64,000 nucleotides of DNA from the NCBI GenBank assembly GCA_029582165.1, contig CM055879.1, positions 37,109,330 through 37,173,329 on the forward strand. Reading direction: 5' to 3'. Both the position numbers and the translations under genes were made by a program. Shown here piece by piece: positions 37,437-49,035 of this stretch. Numbering within the stretch: the first letter of the stretch is position 1; each line of letters begins with the position of its first letter. Below the pieces are notes generated by a model that did not search any database, had not been told where the DNA came from, and saw only the letters and a list, made by a program, of their open reading frames with translations. This DNA is from Portulaca oleracea. Its lineage: Eukaryota; Streptophyta; Magnoliopsida; Caryophyllales; Portulacaceae.

Positions 37437-38745
37437 ATGGAAGTAAATAATCCTTGGAGGGAACTTTTGGCAACATGGGAGAATGATTTTGATGGGGATG
37501 TATTAAATCTGTTAGGGCAGATGGAACATCCTAGTCAGGCTGTCCTTGCGACAAAGAAGTTTAAGGAGGATGGTAATCAATTATTCATAACAGGGCGGTA
37601 TGACAATGTTGTTCGTTTTTATGGGAAATGTCTTCAATTTGTTTGTGTTAGCGATCTAAGGTCTGAATCGGATTTATCGTTGTTGTGGGAATTGGCTGTG
37701 TCAACCAAGTTGAATCTTGCTGCCTGTGAATTGAAGTTGGGTGGGTTTTCAAGGGTCGTTGAAGCATGTAAGTTTGTGTTAAAGTTTGAACCAAGCAATG
37801 TTAAGGCTCTATACCGCAGTGGTGTTGCTTATGCTAAGTTAGGAAACTTGGATGAAGCGAAAATGGCGCTTACCCGAACTTTGGAGTTAGACCCTTCAAT
37901 TGTAGAGGCTAAGAAAGAATTAGAGCAGGTGGTAGCGTCCACCAAGGTACAAAAAACGCCCATCTTTTCGAAGAATGACAGGAATGAACAACCAGCTCCG
38001 ACAAGTGATTCGCAAGGTGATTCAACATTTAGCATCAACGGGGTGCAGGGATTGGGAACTGCGTTGCCGAGTCGGCGGCTAAAGAAACAAAAGATAGTTA
38101 AGGAATGTGGAGTACAAGGAAATTACTCCAAGGTAGAGGAAAGTGGATTTGTGGGGGGGGGGGGGGTATGAGGAGAAATCATCCCCTCCATCCAGAAAAA
38201 TCTTAATGCTATGCGTGGAGGATAGGGCTTGTCCAAGTCCTACACAATCTCCGACTTTTAATTCAGTCAAGAAGGACAGAGCAGTTGACAAATCTCTTAA
38301 AAAATTTCTTAAGAAAGGCATAAGGGGCGATCTTTTGTCCGTATGGGAAAATACGTATGAGGAGGTGTTGCGAAAAAAGACAGTGACATTTTATGATCCA
38401 AGGAGTATGAGCTTTATGACAGTGAGAGTTGCTGCCAACCTTTGCAAGGGTGGGGAGGACATGATAGTGGATGAGGTTATATCAACTCCTGTGGGGCAAA
38501 AATCGAATTCTATGAGAGACATAACCATTAAGGATGTGGATTCCTCGAAGGTGCCGGATCAACTTGGAGAAGTGATCACGCAGTCAAAGCAACAGGATGG
38601 TTGTTTCAAGTTTGCTGCATCAAGAGGAGGATACAAGGCTTCAAGGAGACGCCACCGAACATGTCAAGAAGCCCGATGGTCTGCTAGGTGCCAAGATATT
38701 TGTGTCCATATTGGAGAATACAAGATGAAGATCGAATCAAACTAG
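37437..38745 (+). pseudogene. TPR carboxylate-clamp (Hsp90/Hsp70-docking type) protein, frame broken at a G14 run
   Basis: One intronless frame opens at ATG 37437 (A at -3, G at +4; an in-frame ATG at 37383 is possible) and runs to TGA at 38169-38171. It encodes three TPR repeats in the first 165 residues. The five clamp positions that grip the C-terminal EEVD of Hsp90/Hsp70 are visible: K and N in KEDGNQ, N in TKLNLAA, and K and R in VKALYRSG. At 38153-38166 there are 14 G; with one fewer, the frame would run on through EEKSSPPSRK to a stop at 38745. The downstream half holds RGDLLSVWENTYEEVL, which echoes WRELLATWENDFDGDVL near the N-terminus. No FKBP isomerase domain is present. The break may be real slippage or a sequencing error. 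A lineage-specific gene or a processed copy are both possible. Confidence 0.6.
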
Positions 38746-38923
38746 CTACATTGATATTATTAATTAACCAAAAGAGGAGGGTACGTAATTACATCTAAAT
38801 TTACGCATATGTGGCTACAACTATCTGAGTACGAACTGTGGCGTTTTTTTCCTTTTTTGGGGGGGGGGGGGGGTTTGATGAAGTAACTCCAAAAATCAAA
38901 ATGATCTAGGTCTAATTCATAAC

Positions 38924-41900
38924 CTAGGACATCCAGTTCCAAAAGGGTTGATCATCAACTAGTGAAAAGTTAACACTACTTTCACCAAGGTCATAACCGC
39001 AATCCTGATCAAGCTTAAGGAAATTGTTGAATACGGGCGTCGAGGGTAAAAAGCTCATGAGTTGTGGGTCCAACACTTCATCCTTTGAAAAATCCGATTG
39101 TAGTTCCCGGTCAAGCAGAGCGATCGAATCCACCGGATCTTCCAGACCCGAAGGATGATTAACCTCGAAGCATTGTGGACTCTCTGAATCAAGCACGTCA
39201 CTCTTTGCTGAACTTGCATCTTCTGTCTGCTTCATAGTAGTAGTATTAGTAGTAGTAATGTTTGCGGTTGGTGCTAACCCGACTAACCCCGTTTCGGGCA
39301 TTTTCTCGGTTACCAAATCGGGTTTTCCGGTGAAGTGGGGATCCGAATGAACTAGGGCGGGATCCGGAGTATCCATATTCGGTTCAGTGTGCCCGATTTC
39401 TCTTTCCAACAGTTTCATAGTCAACAGCTTAACCTGTTTCAATGCCACAAGAGAGAAAAAGTTGGTATTAGACATTCATGTGCTTGGGACATGTTTTTTT
39501 GGCAGCATCGGAACTTTATAAAATGTTATCAAAGTTGGATCAACCTTATGTATATCATATTGCCACATATGCATGAGTTCCACTTGATTCAATATAAAAT
39601 CAATATTTCTATCACACCAACTCTTACGAAAATATGTTTCCAAAAAGAAAATTAAGGATATCACCCTAATGAATTGGAACTCTGCATTAAGAAAACAAAC
39701 GACATATAACACCTAGACAACGACAATACATATTAAATTTAGGGAAATTGGATTCTAATAATCCCTACTTTTGTAAATTGGATGGCAATAATCCCTACTT
39801 TCACTCAGATTCTACCATTCAAAAAATAAAATTGTATTTTAGTGGTACCAAATTCATCACCACATTCTTTTTATTTTTTCATGCTTACCCCATATTATTT
39901 TTGTATTTTCGTTCATGCCCCCATATAGGTAATAAAGTGCAGTTGCTAAAACATTTTTAAAATTATTTTTTTGAGATTCCGAGCAATTATTATGATTTTT
40001 TAAAAAGAATAAAATTTAAAAAATCATTAAAAATAGAAAAAAAATCAAAAAAATTGGGAGAAGTGTTGTAAATTCATTAAAAATAGTGGTAAAGTGTTAT
40101 ACAAAGTTTTGAATCAAATGCAACACAAAATCTATGATATTCAGGGTATACTTTTAATTATGTCCCACTACAATACAATTTTAATTTTTTTTGGACCACC
40201 TGAATACATATTTAAAGTAGGAATTATTGCCATCCAATTTGTAAAAGTAGAGATTATTAGAATCCAATTTCCCTTAAATTTATATCTAAACACGAGGATG
40301 TAATGCTAAAACATCACCATTAACTTGCACAACTCCACATTAGTTTTTTAAAAAAAGAAATCAACAAAGGTGGCCAAAAAATCAAAGTTAGGTTGTTGGG
40401 TATCATTTGGACCACCCCCTACACAATTTTTAAAGCACTAACACTCGCCACCATTGACAACGACACATACATGACCATGCATGCCCAAACCACAATACTA
40501 AAAGCACAATGATGCGAGTTTTGGATGATACGTATTTTTGTGAAGACAGTTTATATATCTTGCTTTCGATGATATAAATATCTACCGTATATTTTACACC
40601 AATTTTTTGATAGATATTGTTAGTTATTAATTATAAAAAATTTGGAATGTGTTGGCTATGCTTATAATTATAAATAATATCACAATGGAATAAACTTCAT
40701 CCAATAGATATATTTTAGATCATTTTTTTTTAATTTTAAAAATTATGAGTAAAATTATAATTTCACAATTCAAATAAAGTATTATCATTATAAAAGTCAA
40801 ATCATATTTTTTTAAAATTTAATACTTAAATATAAGTTAAGATGTGTCTTACCCTAATACTCATATAGTCAGATCATTTTTGAAACTAAGAGAGCATTTG
40901 GTTACAACTATTTTTCGAGAAAATTTGTCAGCTTTCCCAAGTTGACCAAAATTTCCCATTTTTATTTGTAAAATGAGGAGAAAATTTTTTTTGAATTGGG
41001 TCCACAATTTTCCCAAGGTGGATGGGTAAAATTTTTCCAAGGGAGCTTGGGAGGATTGGAAAAGTTTTTTCCCCGTAAGAAATGGAAAGTTTTTATAACT
41101 TTATTTGAAAATACCCTTATAAACTATTTTGTAAAATAATATATGTAGGGTAGTTTGGACATTTCAAATGAATTTCCTACAAATTTTCTCATATTTTTAA
41201 ATGTTAACTAAACACTGTAAATTATTCTTTCGCTGAGAAAATTTTCCCATGAAAAATTTTCCCGATAAAGGACCAAACGCACCATAAAAAGATTAATCAA
41301 CAATTAGAGTTAATTAATGAATGAATTACCTCATTTTGCAAATCCTCCTTTTCCTTGATTAGAGTCTCATAACTAGCCCTGAGTTGGTCATAGCTGGTTT
41401 TCAAGGAGTCATACTCCCTCTCAAGCTGTTTGTTCTTGTACCTGGCTCGCCTGTTTTGGTACCAAATAGCCACCTGTCTCGGCTGGAGCCCGAGCTGTCT
41501 CGCCAGCTCGGCTTTCTTATCTGGCTCAAGCTTGTTCTCTCTCTCAAAACTCTTCTCTAGAAACTGAACCTGCTCCGGCGTCAGCCGCCGCTTCTTCTCA
41601 AGCTGGTGGCTCAAAAGGCTGTTCGGGTTGAAATCGTCATCGCCGCCGCCAATGTCGTCGCTCAGGGTCCGCTTTAGCTGGCTCCCGCCGGCGGCTTGGA
41701 GCTGCTGGTCGAAATTCATCATTGTTTCTAATCCTCCTGCGTGTGTGTAATTAAGTTGAATTAATGGAGATTAGTGACAAATTAAGGGGTTGTATAAGAG
41801 ACATAAGACATTAGTGGGATGGGGTTTAAGCCCTGTTTTTTTTTTGGCTATTCGTAAGACTCGAAAATGGTGCGGTGTGGTGAAACTTTAGAAATCGTGA

Positions 41901-43157
41901 TAAAGTGTCGAATGATATTGTAAAATTTGTCAAAATTATGGTTAATGTGATAAATGTGGGGAGAAAATGTAAAAACTAAGAAGAAACGTAAAAAGAGACA
42001 ATAATGAAGATATATACTATTAATAAGGATTGTGGTAAAAAATGTGATAAAATGCGGAAGAATATAAAGTAGCACACTGGGTTGGGTTGTGATGCTTCAA
42101 CTTCAACGGTCCTTCTCATGAAAATACAATTCGAGGTTCTAAATTTCAAGAAACTTATTTTCTTCTAAGAAATAGATTCGGAATTAAAGTAAGGAATGCC
42201 AAATATGAAAATAAGGGCCTCTGTTCGTAAAATCTGTGAAAAATGTCGTCTGATCCGTAGACGAGGACGAATTATAGTAATTTGTTCTAACCCAAAACAT
42301 AAACAACGACAAGGATAATTATTCTAATAAAATAAAAGGAATTTTGTAAAAGATTTGATTGATGTAAAAAAAAAACGTTGCACTATATAAAAGAACAAAC
42401 CTGTACTAATATATCAAAATTATTATTTTTTTAACTTTGATAATTTTTAGTAAATTTTGATAAATTTAAGTAAAAATTGATAAATTTTGACAAAATAAAG
42501 TTACCAATTAACAGGCCTTAGTCTCATGAAAAATTGTGCACTGAATTTTTAAAAATTTCAATTTTTCCAAATATTATTGTAAGAAAATAATGGTCAAATT
42601 TTTGTATTAGAAATCATGAAAAATCAAACAAAAACAAATATTAAGGAATTGAGGGAATACTACTGTATTTGATTAATTTGGAGTGAAGGGAAGAAGGCTA
42701 ATTACTAGTAGTAGTAGTGCCATAATTTCTTTCTTTAATTACGCTTAGACACAATGAAATCAATCTGGGTGATAAAATTGACTTTCACAAAAGAAGTTAA
42801 TTTAGGTTATGAATCATCATTAGATATCTCAAGCAACCGACCACCACACAAAGCAGAGAACAAAATCCATCTGAATCTTCATCCTACAGTAAACACAAGT
42901 ACATGTGTTGATCGGAAAGTTGTACAAACACCATAATTCAGATAATCAGATTGAAAACACTGCTAAACTGATGAAAAACCAAAGAGAAAACAGAGTACAG
43001 AAAAATGAGCAACTTTCAAGTAAACAAAAACAGAGAGAGAAAGAGAGAGAGATGTACCATGGAAAGAAGGGGAAGGAGAAGGAAGCCAAAGAGGGTGATT
43101 GGAATTATCAAGCAAAGCCAGGATCTCATTCCCAGTATAAAGTCTGCCACCCTCCAT
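38924..43157 (-). CDS. HD-Zip class I transcription factor, three exons, 338 aa
   Basis: The exons are 43157-43058, 41736-41330 and 39433-38924; all are GT-AG and in phase (1, then 0), with stop TAG at 38926-38924. The short first exon encodes [16 protein letters not shown] through SFH, and the junction gives [12 protein letters not shown], the layout known in the HAT7/AtHB20 type of clade (SFHG..MVNF, from memory). The homeodomain is at about 79-138 ([20 protein letters not shown] and [19 protein letters not shown]). It is followed directly by a leucine zipper with leucines at 138, 145, 152, 159, 166 and 173, crossed by intron 2 as usual in the class. The C-terminus ends [10 protein letters not shown], a tryptophan-bearing activation (AHA-like) motif. 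HD-Zip I proteins dimerise and bind CAATNATTG in the nucleus. The normally invariant WFQN is WYQN here. Intron 1 holds plastid DNA; intron 2 holds three MITEs. Confidence 0.92.
39742..40273. mobile_element. Mutator-like MITE, 532 bp, perfect 9-bp TSD, in HD-Zip intron 2
   Basis: TTAAATTTA occurs on both sides (39733-39741 and 40274-40282). The element starts GGGAAATTGGATTCTAATAA and ends with the inverse. Each terminus carries two rounds of TAATCCCTAC. The body matches the copy at 5005-5541 in the NPF intron. It has no coding capacity; the plus-strand ORFs here are chance. Confidence 0.9.
40525..40865. mobile_element. Diverged copy of the 'AAGACACTTAT' MITE family, in HD-Zip intron 2
   Basis: The left end has GTGAAGACAGTTTATATATC and the right end AAGTTAAGATGTGTCTTACC. 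Mid words (TTATAAAAAATTTGG, ATGTGTTGGCTATG) match the order of the copy at 10621-10982 read inverted. The limits are approximate. Confidence 0.45.
40890..41284. mobile_element. Tourist-like MITE with TAA duplication, in HD-Zip intron 2
   Basis: TAA at 40887-40889 and 41285-41287 flanks an element starting GAGAGCATTTGGTTAC and ending AAGGACCAAACGCACCA. It is a longer relative of 32794-33038. It ends only 42 bases from the donor of HD-Zip exon 2. Confidence 0.7.
41830..42080. mobile_element. Tourist-like MITE (GGCCCTGTTCTTT family), degenerate, in HD-Zip intron 1
   Basis: It starts GCCCTGTTTTTTTTTTGG after a TAA at 41827-41829. The interior GGTGCGGTGTGGTGAAAC and GTGGGGAGAAAATGTAAAA match the copy at 61688. 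The right end is worn. The minus-strand ORF over it is repeat-derived. Confidence 0.5.
42118..42375 (+). other. Nuclear insertion of chloroplast DNA (NUPT) in HD-Zip intron 1
   Basis: The stretch holds plastid rpl36 with what look like its native plastid flanks: upstream TTCTAAATTTCAAGAAACTT and AAAGTAAGGAATGCCAAAT, downstream TAATAAAATAAAAGGAATTT and AAGATTTGATTGATGTAA. In chloroplasts rpl36 lies between infA and rps11; the similarity stops at an A-run just where rps11 would begin. The edges are approximate. Confidence 0.8.
42205..42318 (+). pseudogene. rpl36: Plastid rpl36 copy (ribosomal protein bL36), intact frame, nuclear location
   Basis: This is a 37-codon frame starting [20 protein letters not shown] and ending KHKQRQG. 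Length and sequence match chloroplast bL36, including the zinc-binding set (two Cys in CEKC, then Cys in VICS and His in PKH). In the plastid it is part of the 50S ribosomal subunit. Here it lies antisense inside intron 1 of the HD-Zip gene, with no sign of a nuclear promoter or transit peptide, so it is probably not expressed. The frame is undamaged, which points to a recent transfer. Confidence 0.9.
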
Positions 43158-43334
43158 AGAAATATGGGAATTACCAAGTTTCAAATAACAAAAAATAATC
43201 TCAAACGGTCATAAAAAAAGAATGTGGAAATCATCCAACACTCAAATTTCCAGATGAATCATCAACCCAGAATTGGTGGCTGTTTTCCAGGGTTCACAGA
43301 GAAGTAGCATGGGATGTTGAGCTTTCTGATTTCT

Positions 43335-43356
43335 GATTGATTGATTGATTGATTTC

Positions 43357-43399
<43 letters not shown>
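43335..43399. repeat. (GATT)n then (GA)n microsatellites in the HD-Zip 5' leader region
   Basis: About five GATT units are followed by about 20 GA units. On the HD-Zip coding strand this is a CT-rich tract 200 bp upstream of the start codon, a common feature of plant 5' leaders. Confidence 0.9.
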
Positions 43400-43403
<4 letters not shown>

Positions 43404-43437
43404 TCTCTTGGAAGAAGAGCCCTGTTTCTGGAGTGGG

Positions 43438-43445
43438 TTTTAAAG
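43438..43445 (-). promoter_or_regulatory. Candidate TATA-like box of the HD-Zip gene
   Basis: On the minus strand CCTTTAAAACCC lies about 40 bases upstream of the CT-rich leader tract and 280 bases before the start codon. The position and base content suit a core promoter; no other evidence is available. Confidence 0.3.
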
Positions 43446-44427
43446 GAGGCAACAGAGACAGGTGGTAGGAAATTACCCTTTTGCCCCTCCTGAGAATGGG
43501 ATGATAAAACTAACATTTTTGGGGGCCTTAAACAGGAAAATTCTTCTGGAAATTCAATTCCTTTTTTTGCTACATATTTGCAAATTCTCTATATTGTTCT
43601 ATGAATTTCTCTATGTATCCTTTGTATCTTGTTTGAATCTGCTAATGCCCAACCCATGGTGAGCTTTCCTTCCCTAAATTGATATTTGTGTGTACATTCA
43701 CGTGGTTATCTTTGCACCATGTAAACACAAATATTTGGTGATTTCTTAACAAATATGTCGATCGGTCCGTTTAAATATGACTATTTTATAGGGTATATCG
43801 GTAAGATGTTGAAGGTGAATCGAGGAACTGTAAGTAATCCGACGTAACTAGATGTTTAAGATGATGTAACGAGATTGATCTCGGATAAACGACTAGAAAC
43901 ACTTAGTCAATGAGATATGATCACCTGTAAAGTATGTAAAATATTAATCAAAATTTATCATGCAATTTTTTGCGACACGTAATAATTTATGATCCCAAAG
44001 AGTTTTAGAGAGTTCGGATAACATTTTGTTATATTTGAGATGTTATTTAACTATAGAAACTTCGATTGTTCAAAGTATACGATTTAAGGCTTCTTCATTT
44101 TCCCGTCATATACCTAATCGACAAAAGAACAATATTGTAACGCTTGTACTATATCCATATCTATGTTATTTCTATAGTTGTGCTCATATAAATCGAAAAT
44201 TTCTCACAGAAAATTGTATTTATTTGATAATTAAATTCATTGCTTATATTATAATTGTTTCTTAAATTTCTTCGGTAAAGTTAATTAAGTATAATATTCC
44301 CCGACAAATTTTCGAATTATATTGAGAAGTTAGATTAACAATTCAGACCTTAAATATAGATTATAGTAAATTTGTTATTTTATAATCTCTTTTTAAGATA
44401 GTTTTAAACTTTCAATGATAACTTTAT

Positions 44428-44430
<3 letters not shown>

Positions 44431-44481
<51 letters not shown>
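44431..44481. repeat. (TTA)n microsatellite, about 17 units
   Basis: An uninterrupted trinucleotide run in intergenic sequence upstream of the HD-Zip gene. Confidence 0.92.
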
Positions 44482-45875
44482 GCAACCATAAGTAAGGAAT
44501 ATTTTATATAAACATGTAAGGTTATAGGTACAACATTAGAGGCAATCATTATATCATATCCGTTAGAGTATTTATCTAAGTCTATCTATCACTGTGTTAA
44601 ATTTTACAAGAAAAAAATAATCATCAATATTTATAATAAAATTCATGGTAAATTTATCAATATTATTGTCGAATTCTTAAATATTTTTTAGATTTATCAA
44701 TTTTTTCCTACAAAATCATCACATAAAAAATATAACTTAATACATACAATAAATTTAAGTAAATCCACCACAATGCATAATATAATTTGCGCGCTAGACG
44801 AGGACCGGTAGAGCCAAACACAACCTCCTCACTTACAATGTTGATCTACAAGGTAACTTATAATCTTTCTTGATTATTTTGTTACTTTATACACACAATT
44901 AGAATAATTAATTATAATTGTTTTGTGTTTGTAAATGTGAAATTGCTTTGAAACCATTGTTTTTTCTCATTTCATATTGAAATTTTCTCAAATTCTACTC
45001 ATTTCTTTCCAAAATAACTGCCATATAATTAATTTTTGTATATATATAGTCTTCAATGTCATTATTTAATTAGTTAATAATTATATATAATATTTATCAA
45101 AGTTAACTTTAAAATATTGTATTTGTATAAGGTGTTTCTCATAAATATTCTAGTTATTATAATTTTTTATAGTCCTTTCAACTTACACACAACTACCCCC
45201 TTGGGGCATTACACCATATATATTTGTCACTCATATTTGCTTCTATATGTGTCCTTTATGTACAAAAATATATGTTGAACATGCATGAATCTGGTAGCTA
45301 CCATTTTCAAAGGACAAAATTTGTGCAGAAAATAACTTTAGTCTAATTTCATTTAAAAATGATATTTCGTCCGTTTTTAATTATATGTAGCTAAGAAAAT
45401 TGTGTTAAAAAATTGATCATTAATATCTTAATTAATTTGCATAATGATTCATCATATAAAATTAATGTCATTGGATTTGTAATAAAAAATACTATTAAGA
45501 AAGTATAATATTATATTTTTATAAAAATTTTATTTTAGAAATTATTGATTAAAGATTGACACTGAAAATTATAAAAGATACGCTGAAAATTGTTAAAAAA
45601 ACATATTGATCGGTAGATTGCAACTTGTAATTGATGTCTTCATTGTCTTGAAATTAGGATGATAAACATAGTATAGAATAGAGAATTAATGATGGAGATC
45701 ATTTCCCTAATTTGTTATTATGTTCCAATTTTTCTTAGGTTTTAAAAATATTTTATTGGGGAGAAAATTTATTATAGTACACTCTTTCTCATTGATTAAT
45801 ATTACCTTCATTTCAAATTGTTTCTTAATTCAATTCAGTCTTGGCCGTTGATTAATTACAAATTATAATTAGTTA

Positions 45876-46102
45876 CTCCCTCTGTTTTTATTTATCTGTC
45901 GTTTAGAAAATTGTGTTGAAAACTTCGACTGTCAATATCTTAATTTGTATAATGATTCATCATACAAAATTGATATCATTGGATTCATAATAAAAAATAT
46001 TATTAAAAAAGTATAGTATTATATTTAAAAAAATACTAGAAACTATTGATTAAAAATTGACACTGAAAACCATAAATGACAGATAAAATAGAACGAAGGG
46101 AG
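45876..46102. mobile_element. Stowaway-like MITE, 227 bp
   Basis: TA|CTCCCTCTGTTTTTATT at the left and ATAGAACGAAGGGAG|TA at the right give the terminal inverted repeat and TA duplication. A related but worn copy seems to lie just before it (about 45365-45600). Confidence 0.8.
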
Positions 46103-48209
46103 TACAATATACATTGACACCGTTGTAATTTTCAGTAATGGATCTTTCTAATAGAAGTAATTTCATATTGTAAGTCATTGTATTTGTGAGTAATCAATTG
46201 TCAAAAGTTAATCAAATTGACAAACAATTTAGGACAAGATAGTAGCATTTATAGGGTTAAGAAAATCCCGTTAAATTTGAATATTGGGTAAAAAAAATTC
46301 AATATATTACTTAGGTTTTTTTGGGTTAGACAAGTTGAATAAGATTAAGTTTGTATTCGATCAAAAGAAATAAGAAAAATATTGTATGTGTTTGTACCCT
46401 AGAAAAGATTTGTCAATGTCAAAATTTTGGACAAAAAAAAATATAACCCCCTAAATTTTTCCTAGTTGGACTGAGCAAAGTTTTCAGGTTGTAATGTTCT
46501 AACAATATTGAGGATTATCAGTAGTAATCCATACTTTTGATTATATATAAGTAGAATCCTCATAAATTAGTATCTACGACTAAGTCCAAAATCAATATTT
46601 CGGAATTCTGCCGATAGAGGATATGGAAGGATAAGATATATCAATTTTATCTCTAAAGTTTACAATTTGGAGATACTGATTCCAATTGACCTAAAAAACA
46701 TTAGCTACTACTCCATGAAAAAGAAGTAAATAAGGTCTAACGATATATTTTATTTTGATATATTAGTATTACAATTTAAGTTAGAAGTAATTTTTTTCAA
46801 CTATATATCTACACTATGAACATGGTTATTTATGCCTCAATCAAGCTTTGAAAACCTTAACTGTTAATTTCAATTCTTAACATATATAATCTTCTATTAT
46901 ACAAAAGTATGAATGTATGATCATTATACTTATAATGAAAAATATGATCATAAGAATATAATTTTTAATTTTTAATAAAATATATAACTAAGAAATTATC
47001 AGTCAAAGATGAATATTAAAGACTATAAAAAAAAATTTAAGTGATAAATAAAATGAAAAGAAGGGAGTATTAATTGATATTTCTATTTTAATTATATATA
47101 ATTAAAAAGCTCAAGTTTCTTACATGATAATAAAGAAAAGGAACGACGTACATGTATATGATAAATGTAAATTCTAACATAAGACCGTCTCACGTAAATT
47201 TATTTGTGAGATGGATTCTTGTGAAACACATTTTTCATGGTGACCTTTTCAATATTTTACTATAGCTAATAAGTGATATTAGAATGATTTTTTAATACGA
47301 TATGACTAATAATTTACCAATGGAGACTTTTATCAGAGTCAGTTCAAATAAATTATTAGTCACCTATATATTAATAAATAATCGTCACAAAATTATGCAT
47401 CTCATGATCAATTTATGATGGGACAGTCTTACATAAAAATGATTGCATGATAAAATGAGCAATTCACTCTGGGAACAAATGCCATGGGCTATTATTATTC
47501 AAATCATATTTTTGGTTGTTTGGTAGATATATACATGCATAGCTCTCTTGGGCCGGATGAAAGAGAAAATGAAAGGAGAGAAAAAGGAGTCTGATAAGAG
47601 AGGAAAAGTTGGATGAGAAATGAATTGTTTCCAATAGAGATGTGAGCGAATGCGATGAACTAGTATCGTAAGGGGTAACATGGACCAGTAAATTTGATTT
47701 TCGTATGATTGGACCTAAGAAAATAGTTTAGAAAGGAGTGGGGAACGATTTTCACTGAAAATGATTTTCCTCATTTTCTAGTCACCAAACACCTGAAAAT
47801 GGGAAAATAAGTTTTTGAAAGATAATTTTCCTCCCAACCAAACATACTCAAACTTTATTGCATTAATTTTGTTTCCCAGAGTGAGCTGAATTGATGAACC
47901 ATAATTCGACCATTGCAAATATGCTAATTAATGATAGTAGACTATTCTATCCAGGCCTGATCCTGACATTTTTGAGGCTCCGAGCAATATGGTAGACCAA
48001 TTTATAGATTGATACCCTTTTAATTGCCCTCTTTTAATTTCTTTTCTTTCATTTTTTGACAAAGTAACTTATAAACTTCTCTTTTTCTCCTTATTTTGTG
48101 TACATAGCATGTCGGGACTTGAGACTGTCTAGTTATGGCCCTTCAACATTCATTTCCCGTAGAGATTTGGTTCATATTGTATGCTTGCATGCATGTAGTC
48201 AATCAACGT

Positions 48210-48395
48210 GTCAATCACTTCTTATCCGAGTGGCAAGAGGTTCACCTCCTATCTCTGCTGTCCATGGTTCGAATCCCGGGGGACATTTCTCCCTTACCTA
48301 TTCGGAGAATGCTGGGGGTAGAGTTAGAGCCTAACTTTGGGCCATTGACACCTCCGTTTCCATTATGCTACAGAATTGGTTGGCTTATATCTCTG
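48210..48395 (+). mobile_element. tRNA-derived SINE, older copy
   Basis: CCGAGTGGCAAGAGG (A-box-like) is followed 50 bases later by GGTTCGAATCCC (a full B box), the internal RNA polymerase III promoter of tRNA. The body (GCCTAACTTTGGGCCATTGA) matches the SINE at 54816-55050. The poly-A tail and target duplication are not visible here. It is not a tRNA gene because no cloverleaf forms. Both plus-strand ORFs over it are chance. Confidence 0.75.
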
Positions 48396-49035
48396 AAGTA
48401 GGGGCCCAATGGGTTGCAACAAGGGCCTCATACAGCCAATAACCTTAATCACCACACAGGCACACACTGCTGTTAGACACCAACCCATCAACTACACCAA
48501 GTGGAACACAACACATTTTAATTCTTTATCTAATTTAATCACACCATCGAGCCACTTATTCTTAATGACATGATTAATTAACTAAATGACCTTAATCACC
48601 TAAGTCGCTATAAGATAGGTATTGCAAAAAGTCAAGGATTAGGTAAAAGATTGAAGATTATATGGTCCCTATATGGGCTAACTTTTTGTCAATTAGGCTA
48701 GTTTTATTGAGTGCTTGTTTGAAAAATTCGACCACCTTTAATTTTTCTGGGAATATACAGTTATTATATACTAATACAAAACAGTTGTGATTGGGATCCG
48801 TTAAGTCTGGAGAACAAATAGCCTTGATCCGCCGTTTTCTTCCACTCAAAGTTTTGGTGTGACAAGCTATTAAATTTTTAGCAACTTAAATTTATCAAAC
48901 ACTTTTCGTATATAGCTGCCTCTCTGTGGAAAAATTTTGGCCGACATTTTGTGGCCAAAATCTTCACGTACGTCAGGTACGTGCATATGAGTAGTTTATC
49001 TTTGTGCCCCAGATCCTGCCTCATATGTAGCTCAT

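Noticed and set aside
38924..43157. Orthology of the HD-Zip gene to Arabidopsis HB54 (At1g27045), which lies in the matching neighbourhood
   Set aside because: As I recall it, HB54 is short and belongs to a different class I branch; the N-terminal SFHG..MMNF layout and C-terminal FWNW motif here fit the HAT7/HB20 type instead.
48210..48290. Possible tRNA gene (A and B boxes present)
   Set aside because: No acceptor stem or anticodon arm can be formed, and the sequence continues into a SINE body shared with 54.8 kb.
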